The notes under the pieces are model-generated. The model did not search any database, was not told where the DNA came from, and was given only the letters and a program-made list of their open reading frames with translations. 64,000 nucleotides of DNA from JACKHO01 sp041398745 (lineage in GTDB: Bacteria; Planctomycetota; Planctomycetia; Planctomycetales; Planctomycetaceae): assembly GCA_041398745.1 (NCBI GenBank), contig JAWKUB010000003.1, positions 496,001-560,000 of the forward strand, given 5' to 3'. The position numbers and the translations under genes are program-made. Shown here piece after piece: positions 27,964 through 37,069 of this stretch (within the stretch, counting starts at the first letter, position 1; every line of letters begins with the position of its first letter).

Positions 27964-28112
27964 TGAGAATTCCATTTAGTCCGCTGCTCTGTCTGGTTGT
28001 GCTGCTGTTCGCTGGATGCGTTCCAGAAGAATCACGCGTACCGACAACTGTTAAGCCAGCTTCGGAAGTTGAAGTCGGTGCCGCTGAGCAAGCCACCTCG
28101 GCAAACGAATAA
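27963..28112 (+). CDS. Very small predicted lipoprotein (49 residues)
   Basis: An open frame starting with ATG that overlaps the stop of the cupredoxin gene (TAATG). The product begins MRIPFSPLLCLVVLLFAGC, a good signal peptide with lipobox FAGC, and continues with 30 Glu/Ala/Val-rich residues ending ATSANE. The overlap implies translational coupling. It would be a lipid-anchored peptide, perhaps a small accessory subunit of the respiratory complex. No homology is known to me. Confidence 0.65.
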   Translation: MRIPFSPLLCLVVLLFAGCVPEESRVPTTVKPASEVEVGAAEQATSANE

Positions 28113-28162
28113 TTCAAGTTTTGTGTTCAAGTTGGGCACACGATTATCCAAGAGGCCAACAA

Positions 28163-29560
28163 GTGAAACCCTGGTCATTCCTGATATTCTGTTCTCTAGC
28201 GCTGTTGCACCTGACAGGATGCAATAGCTCGCCGCCGCAATTCAGCAATCGTGCTGAATTCGATGACCTCGAACCATACGCCCAGGAATACGTGTCTGAG
28301 GTACTCGACAGCTATTTCGGGACTCCCACCGAGTCGGTTGCCTGGGAACGTCTCCCGGTTGAATACCACTTTACCGAAACCACTGTCTCAAGCTCACCAT
28401 CGCCCCGCAAAGTGACTTTGGACGTTGCTGCTGGTGGCCACGGAAGCATTGGTCCGGGAACCGAAATCCATTTTGCCTCGACCAATGAAAGCAACTGGAT
28501 TACCGAATGGGATGCCGCGACAGGCTTGGCCACACTGGAGCGTAAACCAACGCAGGCAATTGCCGAAGGTGAAGCCGTCATTGTCGGTCCCGGTGCGATT
28601 TTGAAGAATGGCCGCCATCTCTACGCACAGCATTGTCAGCACTGCCACGGCGTCTCCGGTGATGGTAATGGTCCGACTGCGAGGTACCTCAATCCGTTGC
28701 CTCGTGACTACCGCAACGGTCGGTTCAAGTTCACCACCACAAGCTACGACTTCAGTCCCTCACGAGACGACCTCGGTCGCGTCATCCGCGAAGGAATTCC
28801 CGGCACCTACATGCCTTCGTTCAAGCTGCTCAAGCAGGAAGAAATGCAGGCCATTGTTGAGTACGTTCGCTGGCTTTCCATGCGGGGTGAAATCGAGAAG
28901 CAACTCATTGAGACGGCTTTGGCTGACTACACGCACGAAGCTGTCAAGTTGCGAGTTGATGGTGGTGCGTCTCGTGAAGAAATCGAAGCTGAGTTCTACA
29001 AGCGACTCGCCGATGGGGAAATCCAGGAGTCATTAGAAGTCGTTGTGGATCTCATGGTCGAGCGTTGGAAAGGTTCCGATCTCGCAGAGAACATGGTGCA
29101 GGTTGCAACCAAGCGTCCCCCGGCCACTCCTGAGTCCATCGCACATGGTCGTCAGCTGTACTTGGACGTCAACAACAAGTGTGCGAGCTGCCACGGTGAC
29201 GCGGGCTTCGGTGATGGTCCTCAGAACTACGCCTACACGCCCGGCAAGCCTGGTCCAGGTCTCTATGACGATTGGGATAACCCCATCAAGCCAAGGAATC
29301 TCCACACGGGAATCTACCGTGGCGGACGTCGTCCTTACGACCTGTTCTGCCGTATTCGTGCGAGCGTGAAGGGCACGCCCATGCCCAAGTTCGACACTAT
29401 GAAAGAAGAAGACGTTTGGGATCTGGTCAACTATGTCTACAGCATTCCGTATGAGGAAGAGGTAGCGGGTTCTGGTCGCTTGGAAGAAATGGTCGATTCG
29501 GCTGAGTCTGAAATAGAATCAGCTGCCGAAAGTGAATCGAACGAAGTTGCCAGTCGCTAG
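28163..29560 (+). CDS. Dihaem cytochrome c lipoprotein
   Basis: A 465-residue protein with a signal peptide ending in the lipobox LTGC and two CxxCH haem sites (CQHCHG and CASCHG) in separate cytochrome c domains, each followed by a MPxF-type methionine segment (TYMPSFK and TPMPKFD). GTG at 28163 is chosen as start because AAGAGG lies upstream and the signal peptide begins there; the open frame starts 42 bases earlier at TTG. It may carry electrons to the CuA site of the oxidase encoded next. Confidence 0.88.
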   Translation: MKPWSFLIFCSLALLHLTGCNSSPPQFSNRAEFDDLEPYAQEYVSEVLDSYFGTPTESVAWERLPVEYHFTETTVSSSPSPRKVTLDVAAGGHGSIGPGTEIHFASTNESNWITEWDAATGLATLERKPTQAIAEGEAVIVGPGAILKNGRHLYAQHCQHCHGVSGDGNGPTARYLNPLPRDYRNGRFKFTTTSYDFSPSRDDLGRVIREGIPGTYMPSFKLLKQEEMQAIVEYVRWLSMRGEIEKQLIETALADYTHEAVKLRVDGGASREEIEAEFYKRLADGEIQESLEVVVDLMVERWKGSDLAENMVQVATKRPPATPESIAHGRQLYLDVNNKCASCHGDAGFGDGPQNYAYTPGKPGPGLYDDWDNPIKPRNLHTGIYRGGRRPYDLFCRIRASVKGTPMPKFDTMKEEDVWDLVNYVYSIPYEEEVAGSGRLEEMVDSAESEIESAAESESNEVASR

Positions 29561-29628
29561 TTTCGACTGCCCCGACGTTTGAGTGTTTACCCTTTGTTTT
29601 TGTCGTTAGCAGTTTTGAGGACATCACC

Positions 29629-30513
29629 GTGAAGTGGTTCTGGTGTCTCTTTTTCGCCTTCTGGCCGATATTGGCAATTGCCGTTTGTCTGGTTGCCCCC
29701 GCGTATGGCTGGTGGTTTCCGGGTCCGGCAGCCTCGCCGCTGGGACAGCGTATCGATGATTTGTTCTACATGATTCTCATCATCACCACGCTGACGTTCA
29801 TTGGAACGCAAATCGGCTTGGCTTATGTGCTGTTCACCGGCGCCCGCCGGACCGATCCTGACGTCCAGCAGAAGGCCTGGTTCTCTCACGGCAGCCATGA
29901 GCTCGAAGTCATTTGGAGCGTGGCACCTGCCTTCATTTTGTTGTTCATTGCCCTGTATCAGCTGGATGTGTGGGCCGATTACCGCGTGAAGGACATGTTC
30001 CCTCACGAGGAAATGGAAGGACTGCTAGCTGAAGGTTTGCACCAGAAGCGCGATGAACACGACAACATGCACTTGGCTGAAGTGACGGCACGTCAGTTTG
30101 AATGGCGAATTCGTTATCCCGGCTTCGATGAAGACGGCAACCTGCTCCCACTGGAGCGGGAACCGCAGCCGACGGACCTGTACGACGTCAATGACCTGCA
30201 TTTGCCAGCCAGTGCTCCGGTCATGATTATGCTGAAAAGCCAGGACGTGCAGCACTCGTTCTTCTTGCCCGAGTTGCGGGTGAAGCAGGACGCTGTTCCT
30301 GGATTGGTCATCCCCATTTGGTTTGAAGCCACGAAGAAGGGCGAGTACGCCCTCACCTGTGCCGAACTTTGTGGTTGGGGACACTACAAAATGAAAGCTC
30401 GTTTCGTCGCTGAGTCCGACGAAGAGTTTCTGGAATACCTCCGTGAGCTTCATCGAAAGCAGTTCTTCGATGGAGTCGTGGAAGCAGAGTCAGAAGAAGA
30501 AGAGGACGAGTAA
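29629..30513 (+). CDS. ctaC: Cytochrome c oxidase subunit II
   Basis: A 294-residue subunit II, which receives electrons from cytochrome c through its CuA centre. It has an N-terminal hydrophobic segment, two membrane helices and a periplasmic cupredoxin domain. CuA ligands are QDVQHSF and CAELCGWGHYKM. No haem c domain is fused to the C-terminus, unlike caa3 oxidases. The C-terminus is acidic. GTG start at 29629, with GAGG upstream. Confidence 0.95.
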   Translation: MKWFWCLFFAFWPILAIAVCLVAPAYGWWFPGPAASPLGQRIDDLFYMILIITTLTFIGTQIGLAYVLFTGARRTDPDVQQKAWFSHGSHELEVIWSVAPAFILLFIALYQLDVWADYRVKDMFPHEEMEGLLAEGLHQKRDEHDNMHLAEVTARQFEWRIRYPGFDEDGNLLPLEREPQPTDLYDVNDLHLPASAPVMIMLKSQDVQHSFFLPELRVKQDAVPGLVIPIWFEATKKGEYALTCAELCGWGHYKMKARFVAESDEEFLEYLRELHRKQFFDGVVEAESEEEEDE

Positions 30514-30603
30514 TATCGTCTCAATTTCAGCTTTCGCATTTCGCGACAGCTTGTTTGAAGTTGCAGTGGGGTTTTTTAGCCTCTGAGCAAATTGGAGTTA
30601 GAC

Positions 30604-32460
30604 GTGAGTTCAGCCACTACGACAGCCCCTGAGTCAGGACATGGTCATCACCACCATAACCCTGAAGACCGGCTTGCGCTGTTGAAGCAAATCTGGATGT
30701 TCTCAACCGACCACAAGGTCATTGGTATCCAGTTCCTGGTCACCACCCTCCTCATGCTGATGGTTGGTGGAGCGTTGGCATTGGGTGTCCGCTGGCAACT
30801 GGCCTTTCCGTGGGAAAACATGCCATTCTTCGGATTGTTGTTTGGTTCCGAAGGGGGCCAAATCAGCCCCGAAGCCTACACCATGTTGTTCACCATGCAC
30901 GCCACGGTGATGATTTTCCTCGTCATCATTCCTGTGCTGGCAGGTGCCTTTGGTAACTTCCTCATTCCGTTGATGATTGGGGCCGACGACATGGCGTTCC
31001 CCATCCTGAATGCACTCAGCTACTGGTTTATGTGGCCCGCCATTTTCTGCTTCGGTGCGAGTTTCTTCTTCGGTGGCGGGCCTGGGAACGGTTGGACGTC
31101 CTACCCGGTGCTGTCGGCCGTTCCGGAAGCGGCCCCTGGTTCGGGCACCGCTCAGTTCTTCTGGCTGATGGGTGTGACCCTCGTCGGGGTCTCATCGATG
31201 ATGGGTTCGGTCAACTACATGACCACCATCATTAACATGCGTGCTCCCGGGATGACCCTCTTCCGCATGCCGCTCACCATTTGGGGCATGTTCATTACTG
31301 CCATTCTTCAGGCATTTGCTCTGCCCGTTTTGACCGCAGCAGGCTTCATGCTGGTTTCCGACCGGATGCTGGGAACCTGCTTCTTCATACCTTCTGGTCT
31401 GGTCATCAACAACGGTGATCCCACTGTCGGCGGTGGACAGCCGCTGCTCTGGCAACACTTGTTCTGGTTCTACTCACACCCTGCTGTGTACATCATGCTG
31501 TTGCCTGCCATGGGTATGGTGTCTGACATGCTGGCCTGCTGCTGCCGTAAGCCAATTTTCGGCTACAAGCCCATGGTGTACTCCATGGCTGCCATTGCCG
31601 GTTTGGGATTCATTGTGTGGGGCCACCACATGTTCACCTCCGGAATGAATCCTGCACTCGGTATGACCTTCATGATTTCGACGGTCATGATTGCTCTTCC
31701 TTCCGCTGTGAAGGTGTTCAACTGGATTGGAACCATTTGGGGCGGTCGACCCGAGTTCAATACGGTCTTCCTGAACTGTGTGGCCTTCGTGTCGATGTTC
31801 ATTGTCGGTGGCCTGTCCGGAATCTTCATGGCCGCTGTGCCCGTCGATATTTACATCCACGACACGTATTTCATTGTGGCTCACTTCCACTACGTGCTCT
31901 TCGGTGCAACATTGTTCGGTGTGTTTGGTGCTGTGCACTTCTGGTTCCCGAAAATGTTCGGACGCCGCATGGATGAAACACTTGGGAAATGGCACTTCTT
32001 CCTGACGTTTATTGGCTTCAACGGAACGTTTTTCCCCATGCACTTGCTGGGGGTTGCCGGTATGCCGCGTCGCTACGCCGATCCTTACCTGCATCCGTAT
32101 CTCGAAAACTTACTCCCCATGAACCAGTTCATGACGATTTGTGCGTGTATCATGGGGTTTGCTCAGTTCATTCTGCTGTTCAACTTCGCCTACAGCCTGT
32201 TCAAAGGTCAGAAGGCTGGCATGAACCCCTGGTTGGCAAACGGCCTCGAATGGGTGGCGCCTTCGCCTCCAGGTCACGGTAACTTTGCTGCCGTTCCGAC
32301 CGTTTATCGCGGACCGTACGAGTACTCGGCTCCGGAGCGAGACGATGATCATTGGCTACAGACGGAACCGCCGAAAAGTTCGCCGGTCCCGGAACCGCAA
32401 AAAACTGAACCGACGCCCGATTCAGCACCGGTCGGTGAAGACACTGGCTCTTCTAGCTAA
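30604..32460 (+). CDS. ctaD: Cytochrome c oxidase subunit I, type A2
   Basis: A 618-residue catalytic subunit with 12 or more membrane helices, which binds a low-spin haem and the haem-CuB site. The first haem His is in TMHATVMIF. Helix VI reads FYSHPAVY at about 289-296: the usual Glu of HPEVY is absent and the preceding YS is present, the mark of A2-type oxidases. Later HH of WGHHMF binds CuB and HFHY is the haem ligand pair. A His-rich N-terminus and a Pro/Glu-rich C-terminal tail extend the core. Start GTG at 30604 with GGAG six bases upstream. Confidence 0.96.
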   Translation: MSSATTTAPESGHGHHHHNPEDRLALLKQIWMFSTDHKVIGIQFLVTTLLMLMVGGALALGVRWQLAFPWENMPFFGLLFGSEGGQISPEAYTMLFTMHATVMIFLVIIPVLAGAFGNFLIPLMIGADDMAFPILNALSYWFMWPAIFCFGASFFFGGGPGNGWTSYPVLSAVPEAAPGSGTAQFFWLMGVTLVGVSSMMGSVNYMTTIINMRAPGMTLFRMPLTIWGMFITAILQAFALPVLTAAGFMLVSDRMLGTCFFIPSGLVINNGDPTVGGGQPLLWQHLFWFYSHPAVYIMLLPAMGMVSDMLACCCRKPIFGYKPMVYSMAAIAGLGFIVWGHHMFTSGMNPALGMTFMISTVMIALPSAVKVFNWIGTIWGGRPEFNTVFLNCVAFVSMFIVGGLSGIFMAAVPVDIYIHDTYFIVAHFHYVLFGATLFGVFGAVHFWFPKMFGRRMDETLGKWHFFLTFIGFNGTFFPMHLLGVAGMPRRYADPYLHPYLENLLPMNQFMTICACIMGFAQFILLFNFAYSLFKGQKAGMNPWLANGLEWVAPSPPGHGNFAAVPTVYRGPYEYSAPERDDDHWLQTEPPKSSPVPEPQKTEPTPDSAPVGEDTGSSS

Positions 32461-32503
32461 TCCAAAGGTTCTCCTCGCGAGGAAATGCGCTTTCGCTTAA
32501 GTA

Positions 32504-33457
32504 ATGAACAGTCCCAAGTCACAGCTCTGGCTCAACAGAATGGCCATTTCGACCGCCTGCGTCGCAATGGTGACGATTCTGTTTGGTGCGCTGACGACAA
32601 CCAAGGACGCCGGAATGGCGTTTCCTCACTGGTTGTACTCTGATGCGTACCCCATGCCACTGTATCCGTGGCTGAAGGACTTCGGTTCAAACTGGAACAA
32701 GTTTCTGGAACACGGCCATCGACTGGCTGGCATGTTGATTGGACTATGGTCCATTGCCCTGGTCGTTGTGAACTTTCGCCTCGAACAACGCTCCATCATC
32801 CGCTGGATGAGTGTGGCTGTGCTCTTGGGTGTTATTTGCCAGGGAATTCTGGGTGGCTTGCGTGTCGAACAGAACAGCCGCGTGCTCGCAATGTTCCACG
32901 GAGCATTCGCTGCAGTTGTTGTCTCCCTCATAGCCAGCATGGCAGTTGCCACCAGTACGCAGTGGAATGAGCAGGGGACGACAAACGTCGATCATCTCAA
33001 ACCATGGGCCGTTGTTATTGTGCTGGCACTCGCCATTCAATACCTCCTTGGTGGCCTCATTCGTCACCGCGGAACAGGCTTACATGAGCATTTGGGAATG
33101 GCGGTCCTGGCGTATCTCGGTGTTTGGGTGAACGCATTCATTGTGCATCGATCAAAGGAAAGCTGGCTCAAGCGTTCGGCCTGGATGCTGGTGATCCTGA
33201 CTACGACACAAGTACTGCTTGGACTCGTTGCCTGGTTATTCAAGTACGGCTTTGCCCCCTGGGGCTTTGTGCCGGTCATGAATTCGCTGGAGCAATTGTT
33301 GGCTCGTACCGTGCATAGCATGTTCGGAATTCTGGTGTTCGCAACTTCGGTTGTTCACGCATTGCGTGTCTTCCGCTTGGCTCATTTGTCACAGACCGCA
33401 ACAGAGTCGAGTCCCGTATTGTTCGCATCGCCGGAACTGGCAGGGGAGGTGTCATGA
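32504..33457 (+). CDS. ctaA: Haem A synthase (COX15/CtaA family)
   Basis: A 317-residue membrane protein of the COX15/CtaA family that oxidises the C8 methyl of haem O to make haem A. It has about eight membrane helices in two related halves and conserved His residues in EHGHRLAG and similar segments. Its location between the oxidase subunit I gene and ctaB supports the role. The next gene overlaps it by four bases (ATGA). Confidence 0.92.
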   Translation: MNSPKSQLWLNRMAISTACVAMVTILFGALTTTKDAGMAFPHWLYSDAYPMPLYPWLKDFGSNWNKFLEHGHRLAGMLIGLWSIALVVVNFRLEQRSIIRWMSVAVLLGVICQGILGGLRVEQNSRVLAMFHGAFAAVVVSLIASMAVATSTQWNEQGTTNVDHLKPWAVVIVLALAIQYLLGGLIRHRGTGLHEHLGMAVLAYLGVWVNAFIVHRSKESWLKRSAWMLVILTTTQVLLGLVAWLFKYGFAPWGFVPVMNSLEQLLARTVHSMFGILVFATSVVHALRVFRLAHLSQTATESSPVLFASPELAGEVS

Positions 33458-34359
33458 CATCGCCACTTGCTCAAGCTGTCGCCCCGGCGTCTGCAACATC
33501 ACGTCTCACCGACTACATCGAAATCGCGAAGCCGCGAATTGCATTCGTCGTGCTCTTCACTGTCACCGTGGGATATATCCTCGGTGCGGAGGGGGCATGG
33601 GATCTGTTGGTGTGGCTTCACACTTGTGTGGGCGTTGCACTCGCAGCCACAGCTTCGAACGCGCTGAACCAGTACATCGAGCGACACTCCGATGCACGCA
33701 TGCAGCGGACCAAGTTGCGGCCTATTCCTGCGGGCCGTCTCGCTGCTCGAGAAGTGCTCGTCGTCGGTCTTGTTCTGGGCGTCATCAGCCCATTGTATTT
33801 GCTGTTCTTCGTGAACACGCAAACGGCCTTGTTGACCTTTGCTACCATCGCGTTGTATGCAGGAGCTTATACCCCGCTGAAGTCTCGGACCGCCTTCTGC
33901 ACGGCAGTCGGAGCCATTCCTGGAGCACTTCCTCCAGTCCTGGGGTTTGCCGCAAGCGGTGCTGCCCTCGATTGGCGGGCGGTCGTTTTGTTCAGCGTCT
34001 TGTTCGTGTGGCAGTTCCCGCACTTCCTGGCTATCGCCTGGATTTACAAAAAGGACTACCAGACCGCCGGTTTGCAAATGTTGCCCGCCAATGGAAAGCG
34101 TTACGTCGCTGGCTGTATTGCTGTGGCATACGCGTTGGTACTCATTCCCATCAGCATGTTGCCAAAGCAGTTGGGACTCTCTGGCGAAATCTACACCTGG
34201 ACCGCTTTGCTGCTGGGTGTGATGTATCTCGTCGCTTCGGTGAAGTTCCTGCTCAAAGAAGATGAAACGACTGCCCGTGGATTGTTGCGGGCGTCGTTTA
34301 TTCACTTACCTGTGTTGTTGTTTGTCATGACGGCTGACCACATTTGGTTGCTGCAATAA
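33454..34359 (+). CDS. ctaB: Protohaem IX farnesyltransferase (haem O synthase)
   Basis: A 301-residue UbiA-type prenyltransferase that adds the farnesyl group to haem B. The prenyl-diphosphate Mg site is NQYIERHSDARM, in which the first Asp of the usual NxxxDxxxD is Glu. The second site is YKKDYQTAG. Nine or so membrane helices fit. It overlaps ctaA by four bases and so is translationally coupled. Confidence 0.93.
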   Translation: MTSPLAQAVAPASATSRLTDYIEIAKPRIAFVVLFTVTVGYILGAEGAWDLLVWLHTCVGVALAATASNALNQYIERHSDARMQRTKLRPIPAGRLAAREVLVVGLVLGVISPLYLLFFVNTQTALLTFATIALYAGAYTPLKSRTAFCTAVGAIPGALPPVLGFAASGAALDWRAVVLFSVLFVWQFPHFLAIAWIYKKDYQTAGLQMLPANGKRYVAGCIAVAYALVLIPISMLPKQLGLSGEIYTWTALLLGVMYLVASVKFLLKEDETTARGLLRASFIHLPVLLFVMTADHIWLLQ

Positions 34360-34406
34360 ATTGTCACTTGTTCTGAGCATCCCTCAGAAAACCTGGTTTA
34401 CTTTCA

Positions 34407-35615
34407 ATGTCTCACGCTCCTGCCAAGCCTGCCGTCCACATGGGATTGCCGCTTCCGAATTCAAAGCTCGGAATGTGGTTGTTCCTCGGGACCGAGATCA
34501 TGTTCTTCACGGCCTTCATCGGTACGTATATCGTGCTGTATTTCGGGTCTCCCGGATGGCCAACGGACAACAACATTACACACCTGAAAATCTGGGCCGG
34601 CGGTACCAACACGTTTGTACTCCTCGCTTCGAGCTACTTCGTCGTAGTCGCACACGAAGCGATGGCAGCCAAGAACTACAAGAAGGCCTGGAATTTCCTG
34701 GCCCTCACCATGACGCTGGCCTTTGTGTTCCTTGGAATTAAAGCCTTTGAATACAAAGGAAAGTTCGACCACCACATTCTGCCGGGTCAAATCCCGGAAA
34801 CCAGCCTGCAGGCTATCCGTCAGGTAGAAGGCAAACTCGATTCGTACGTGAATGAAACAACCGACCGACTCGTCCCCGGCGATGATCCTGTTCACATTAA
34901 ACTGATGAACGTTTCCACGGCAGCTGGTGAGACGGAAGACGCCGGTAAGAAACGCAAGTTGGACGACCTTGGCCTCATTACCGCTGAGTTCAACCGTTTC
35001 CGTGCTGAAGTTTCGGCGAACTCGCTGGAACTGGAGGAAGCTCAGCAGCGAATTGAGAATTTGCACCATCTCGCGGTTGTGAAACTGGCAGATGGTCGTG
35101 AAATCACTGGAGCTTACTTCGCTGAAGAACCACCGAAAGATGCACATGCCGGTCACGGTGAGGCAGAAGGTGAAGAGAAACATTCACACCGCCGCGAAAC
35201 TGGCGACGCGTCTCTCCACCGTCCGGAAGTCAAAGAGGGAACACACCTTATTCTGGAATCGACTTCGACGACAGGTGAAGACGGAATCACCCACGTCTCT
35301 CATCAGTGGGTGGAACTGAAGCCGGAGAATGTCGCGGAAGTTCATCATGTCGGCGAAGATGTTGAGCATCTTCACATTCAAACCGTCATTCCCTACGGCA
35401 ACCTGTTCGCCTCCATGTATTTCCTCATGACTGGCTTCCACGCCATCCACGTGCTGGTCGGAATGACGTTGTTCGTCTTCCCACTGCTACGTGGTTCACG
35501 CCTCGACGCCTCCTGGGCTGACTGGGTGGAAAACAGCGGACTGTACTGGCACTTTGTCGACTTGGTTTGGATTTTCCTGTTCCCTCTGTTGTACATCGTT
35601 CCAGGGAACATTTAG
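34407..35615 (+). CDS. ctaE: Cytochrome c oxidase subunit III with large inserted domain
   Basis: A 402-residue subunit III-family protein. The membrane helices at 20-110 and from about 328 to the end (for example FHAIHVLVGM) match a small, five-helix subunit III. Between them, at about 121-327, is an insert of about 200 residues rich in His, Glu and Asp (for example DAHAGHGEAEGEEKHSH), with helical and beta-like stretches. Usual bacterial subunit III lacks it. The insert should be on one side of the membrane, probably periplasmic. Confidence 0.88.
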   Translation: MSHAPAKPAVHMGLPLPNSKLGMWLFLGTEIMFFTAFIGTYIVLYFGSPGWPTDNNITHLKIWAGGTNTFVLLASSYFVVVAHEAMAAKNYKKAWNFLALTMTLAFVFLGIKAFEYKGKFDHHILPGQIPETSLQAIRQVEGKLDSYVNETTDRLVPGDDPVHIKLMNVSTAAGETEDAGKKRKLDDLGLITAEFNRFRAEVSANSLELEEAQQRIENLHHLAVVKLADGREITGAYFAEEPPKDAHAGHGEAEGEEKHSHRRETGDASLHRPEVKEGTHLILESTSTTGEDGITHVSHQWVELKPENVAEVHHVGEDVEHLHIQTVIPYGNLFASMYFLMTGFHAIHVLVGMTLFVFPLLRGSRLDASWADWVENSGLYWHFVDLVWIFLFPLLYIVPGNI

Positions 35616-35656
35616 AAGCATTTTGAAAGCACGGCTTAACCGTTAGGAAACTGGCC

Positions 35657-36088
35657 ATGTCCGAAGTATCGCACGATACGGGCGCTCAAGCTCACGATCA
35701 TACGCACCACTACGTCAACTACTTTGGCATCTTCCTGGCACTTTGTGTTTGTACGGGAATTTCCGTCCTGTTGGATGTCTTCAAGGCCGAAATGCTGAAA
35801 TCTGTGCTGGTGTTCTTGGTCATGGCTGTTGCCGTCGCCAAAGCACTGTTCGTCATGACGTATTTCATGCACCTGAAATTTGAAGGTGCCTGGAAATTCA
35901 TCATTCTGGCACCGACTGCAATTCTGGCCGTCGGCCTCATGATTGCCCTCGCTCCTGACATGGCCATGCACTACTACACCAACGACGCGCCACAAGTGAA
36001 GTGGGTTGGTGCCGAGCATGCCGAAGAAGTTGCTGAGACGGAGCATTCCGAGCATAGTGAGCATCAGCACGAACACGGCGGTCACTAG
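35657..36088 (+). CDS. ctaF: Cytochrome c oxidase subunit IV (CyoD/CtaF-like)
   Basis: A 143-residue small subunit with three membrane helices, of the prokaryotic cytochrome C oxidase subunit IV family. The C-terminal tail is rich in His and Glu. It lies 41 bases after subunit III and ends the oxidase cluster. It probably stabilises the CuB site. Confidence 0.85.
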   Translation: MSEVSHDTGAQAHDHTHHYVNYFGIFLALCVCTGISVLLDVFKAEMLKSVLVFLVMAVAVAKALFVMTYFMHLKFEGAWKFIILAPTAILAVGLMIALAPDMAMHYYTNDAPQVKWVGAEHAEEVAETEHSEHSEHQHEHGGH

Positions 36089-36121
36089 AGCAGTTGGCTC
36101 TGGGGATGAGTTGAGTTTTTT

Positions 36122-37054
36122 ATGTCAGCAGCAATTGTCGTTTCCAGTGTCTCTCATCGATATGGCGAACGACTTGCCCTGAATGATGTGTCGTTCGACG
36201 TGGCCCAAGGTGAAATCTTTGGGCTGCTGGGGCCAAACGGTGGCGGCAAATCGACGCTGCTGAAAATCCTTTCCACACTGCTGCCGCTGCAGACCGGAAA
36301 CATCCAGTTCGCAGGGTTCAACCTTGCGAGTCAGGCCGATGCCATTCGTCACACCCTGGCAGTGACGTTTCAGCATCCCAGTCTCGACATCAAACTGACC
36401 GTCGGCGAAAACCTGCGACATCAGGGACACCTGTACGGATTGTCTGGTCAGGTTCTCTCCACTCGAATTCAAAAGGTAATGTCGCAGCTCAACATTGCCG
36501 ACCGTGAGCGCGACTACGCAGAAACACTCTCCGGCGGACTGAAACGCCGCGTCGAAATTGCAAAGTGTCTGCTCCATAATCCCGCCATTTTGCTGTTGGA
36601 TGAGCCCAGTACCGGACTCGATCCCGGCGCGCGGAATGATTTGTGGAACGTGCTTGCCGAGGTCCGTCAGGAAGAGAATGTCACCTTGCTGGTGACCACT
36701 CACCTCATGGAAGAGGCCGATCGCTGCGACCGCCTCGGCATTCTCGACCATGGCCAGCTCATTGCACTTGGAACACCTTCGGAAATTCGAAGTACGGTTG
36801 GCGGAAACAGCATTACCATTGACCCTCTGGATATGCAGCAACTCGCCAGCGAACTCCAGCGACTGAACATCGTGTTTCGACAGGTGGGTGGTGAAATTCG
36901 AATCGAGGACGTGCAGTCCACTTCAGAACTGACAAGAATTATCGACACGTATTCGCAGCATTTTCGCAGCATCACGCTGGGGAAACCTTCTCTGGAAGAT
37001 GCGTTCATCAAACTGACCGGCCGCCGCATTTCCGAGGACACGACTGATGAATAG
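36122..37054 (+). CDS. ABC transporter ATP-binding protein
   Basis: A 310-residue ATPase of the ABC-2/DrrA-like group with GPNGGGKST (Walker A), LSGGLKRR (signature) and LLLDEPSTGLD (Walker B). A C-terminal extension of about 80 residues is typical of the group. It begins 33 bases after subunit IV and is followed 15 bases later by its permease. The adjacency to the oxidase genes suggests a role in cytochrome oxidase maturation or haem/copper handling, but this is not shown by sequence. Confidence 0.9.
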   Translation: MSAAIVVSSVSHRYGERLALNDVSFDVAQGEIFGLLGPNGGGKSTLLKILSTLLPLQTGNIQFAGFNLASQADAIRHTLAVTFQHPSLDIKLTVGENLRHQGHLYGLSGQVLSTRIQKVMSQLNIADRERDYAETLSGGLKRRVEIAKCLLHNPAILLLDEPSTGLDPGARNDLWNVLAEVRQEENVTLLVTTHLMEEADRCDRLGILDHGQLIALGTPSEIRSTVGGNSITIDPLDMQQLASELQRLNIVFRQVGGEIRIEDVQSTSELTRIIDTYSQHFRSITLGKPSLEDAFIKLTGRRISEDTTDE

Positions 37055-37069
37055 CCGTGACCAACTAAC

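Noticed and set aside
29629..30513. Reading subunit II as a caa3-type subunit with fused cytochrome c
   Set aside because: No CxxCH motif lies in its C-terminal part.
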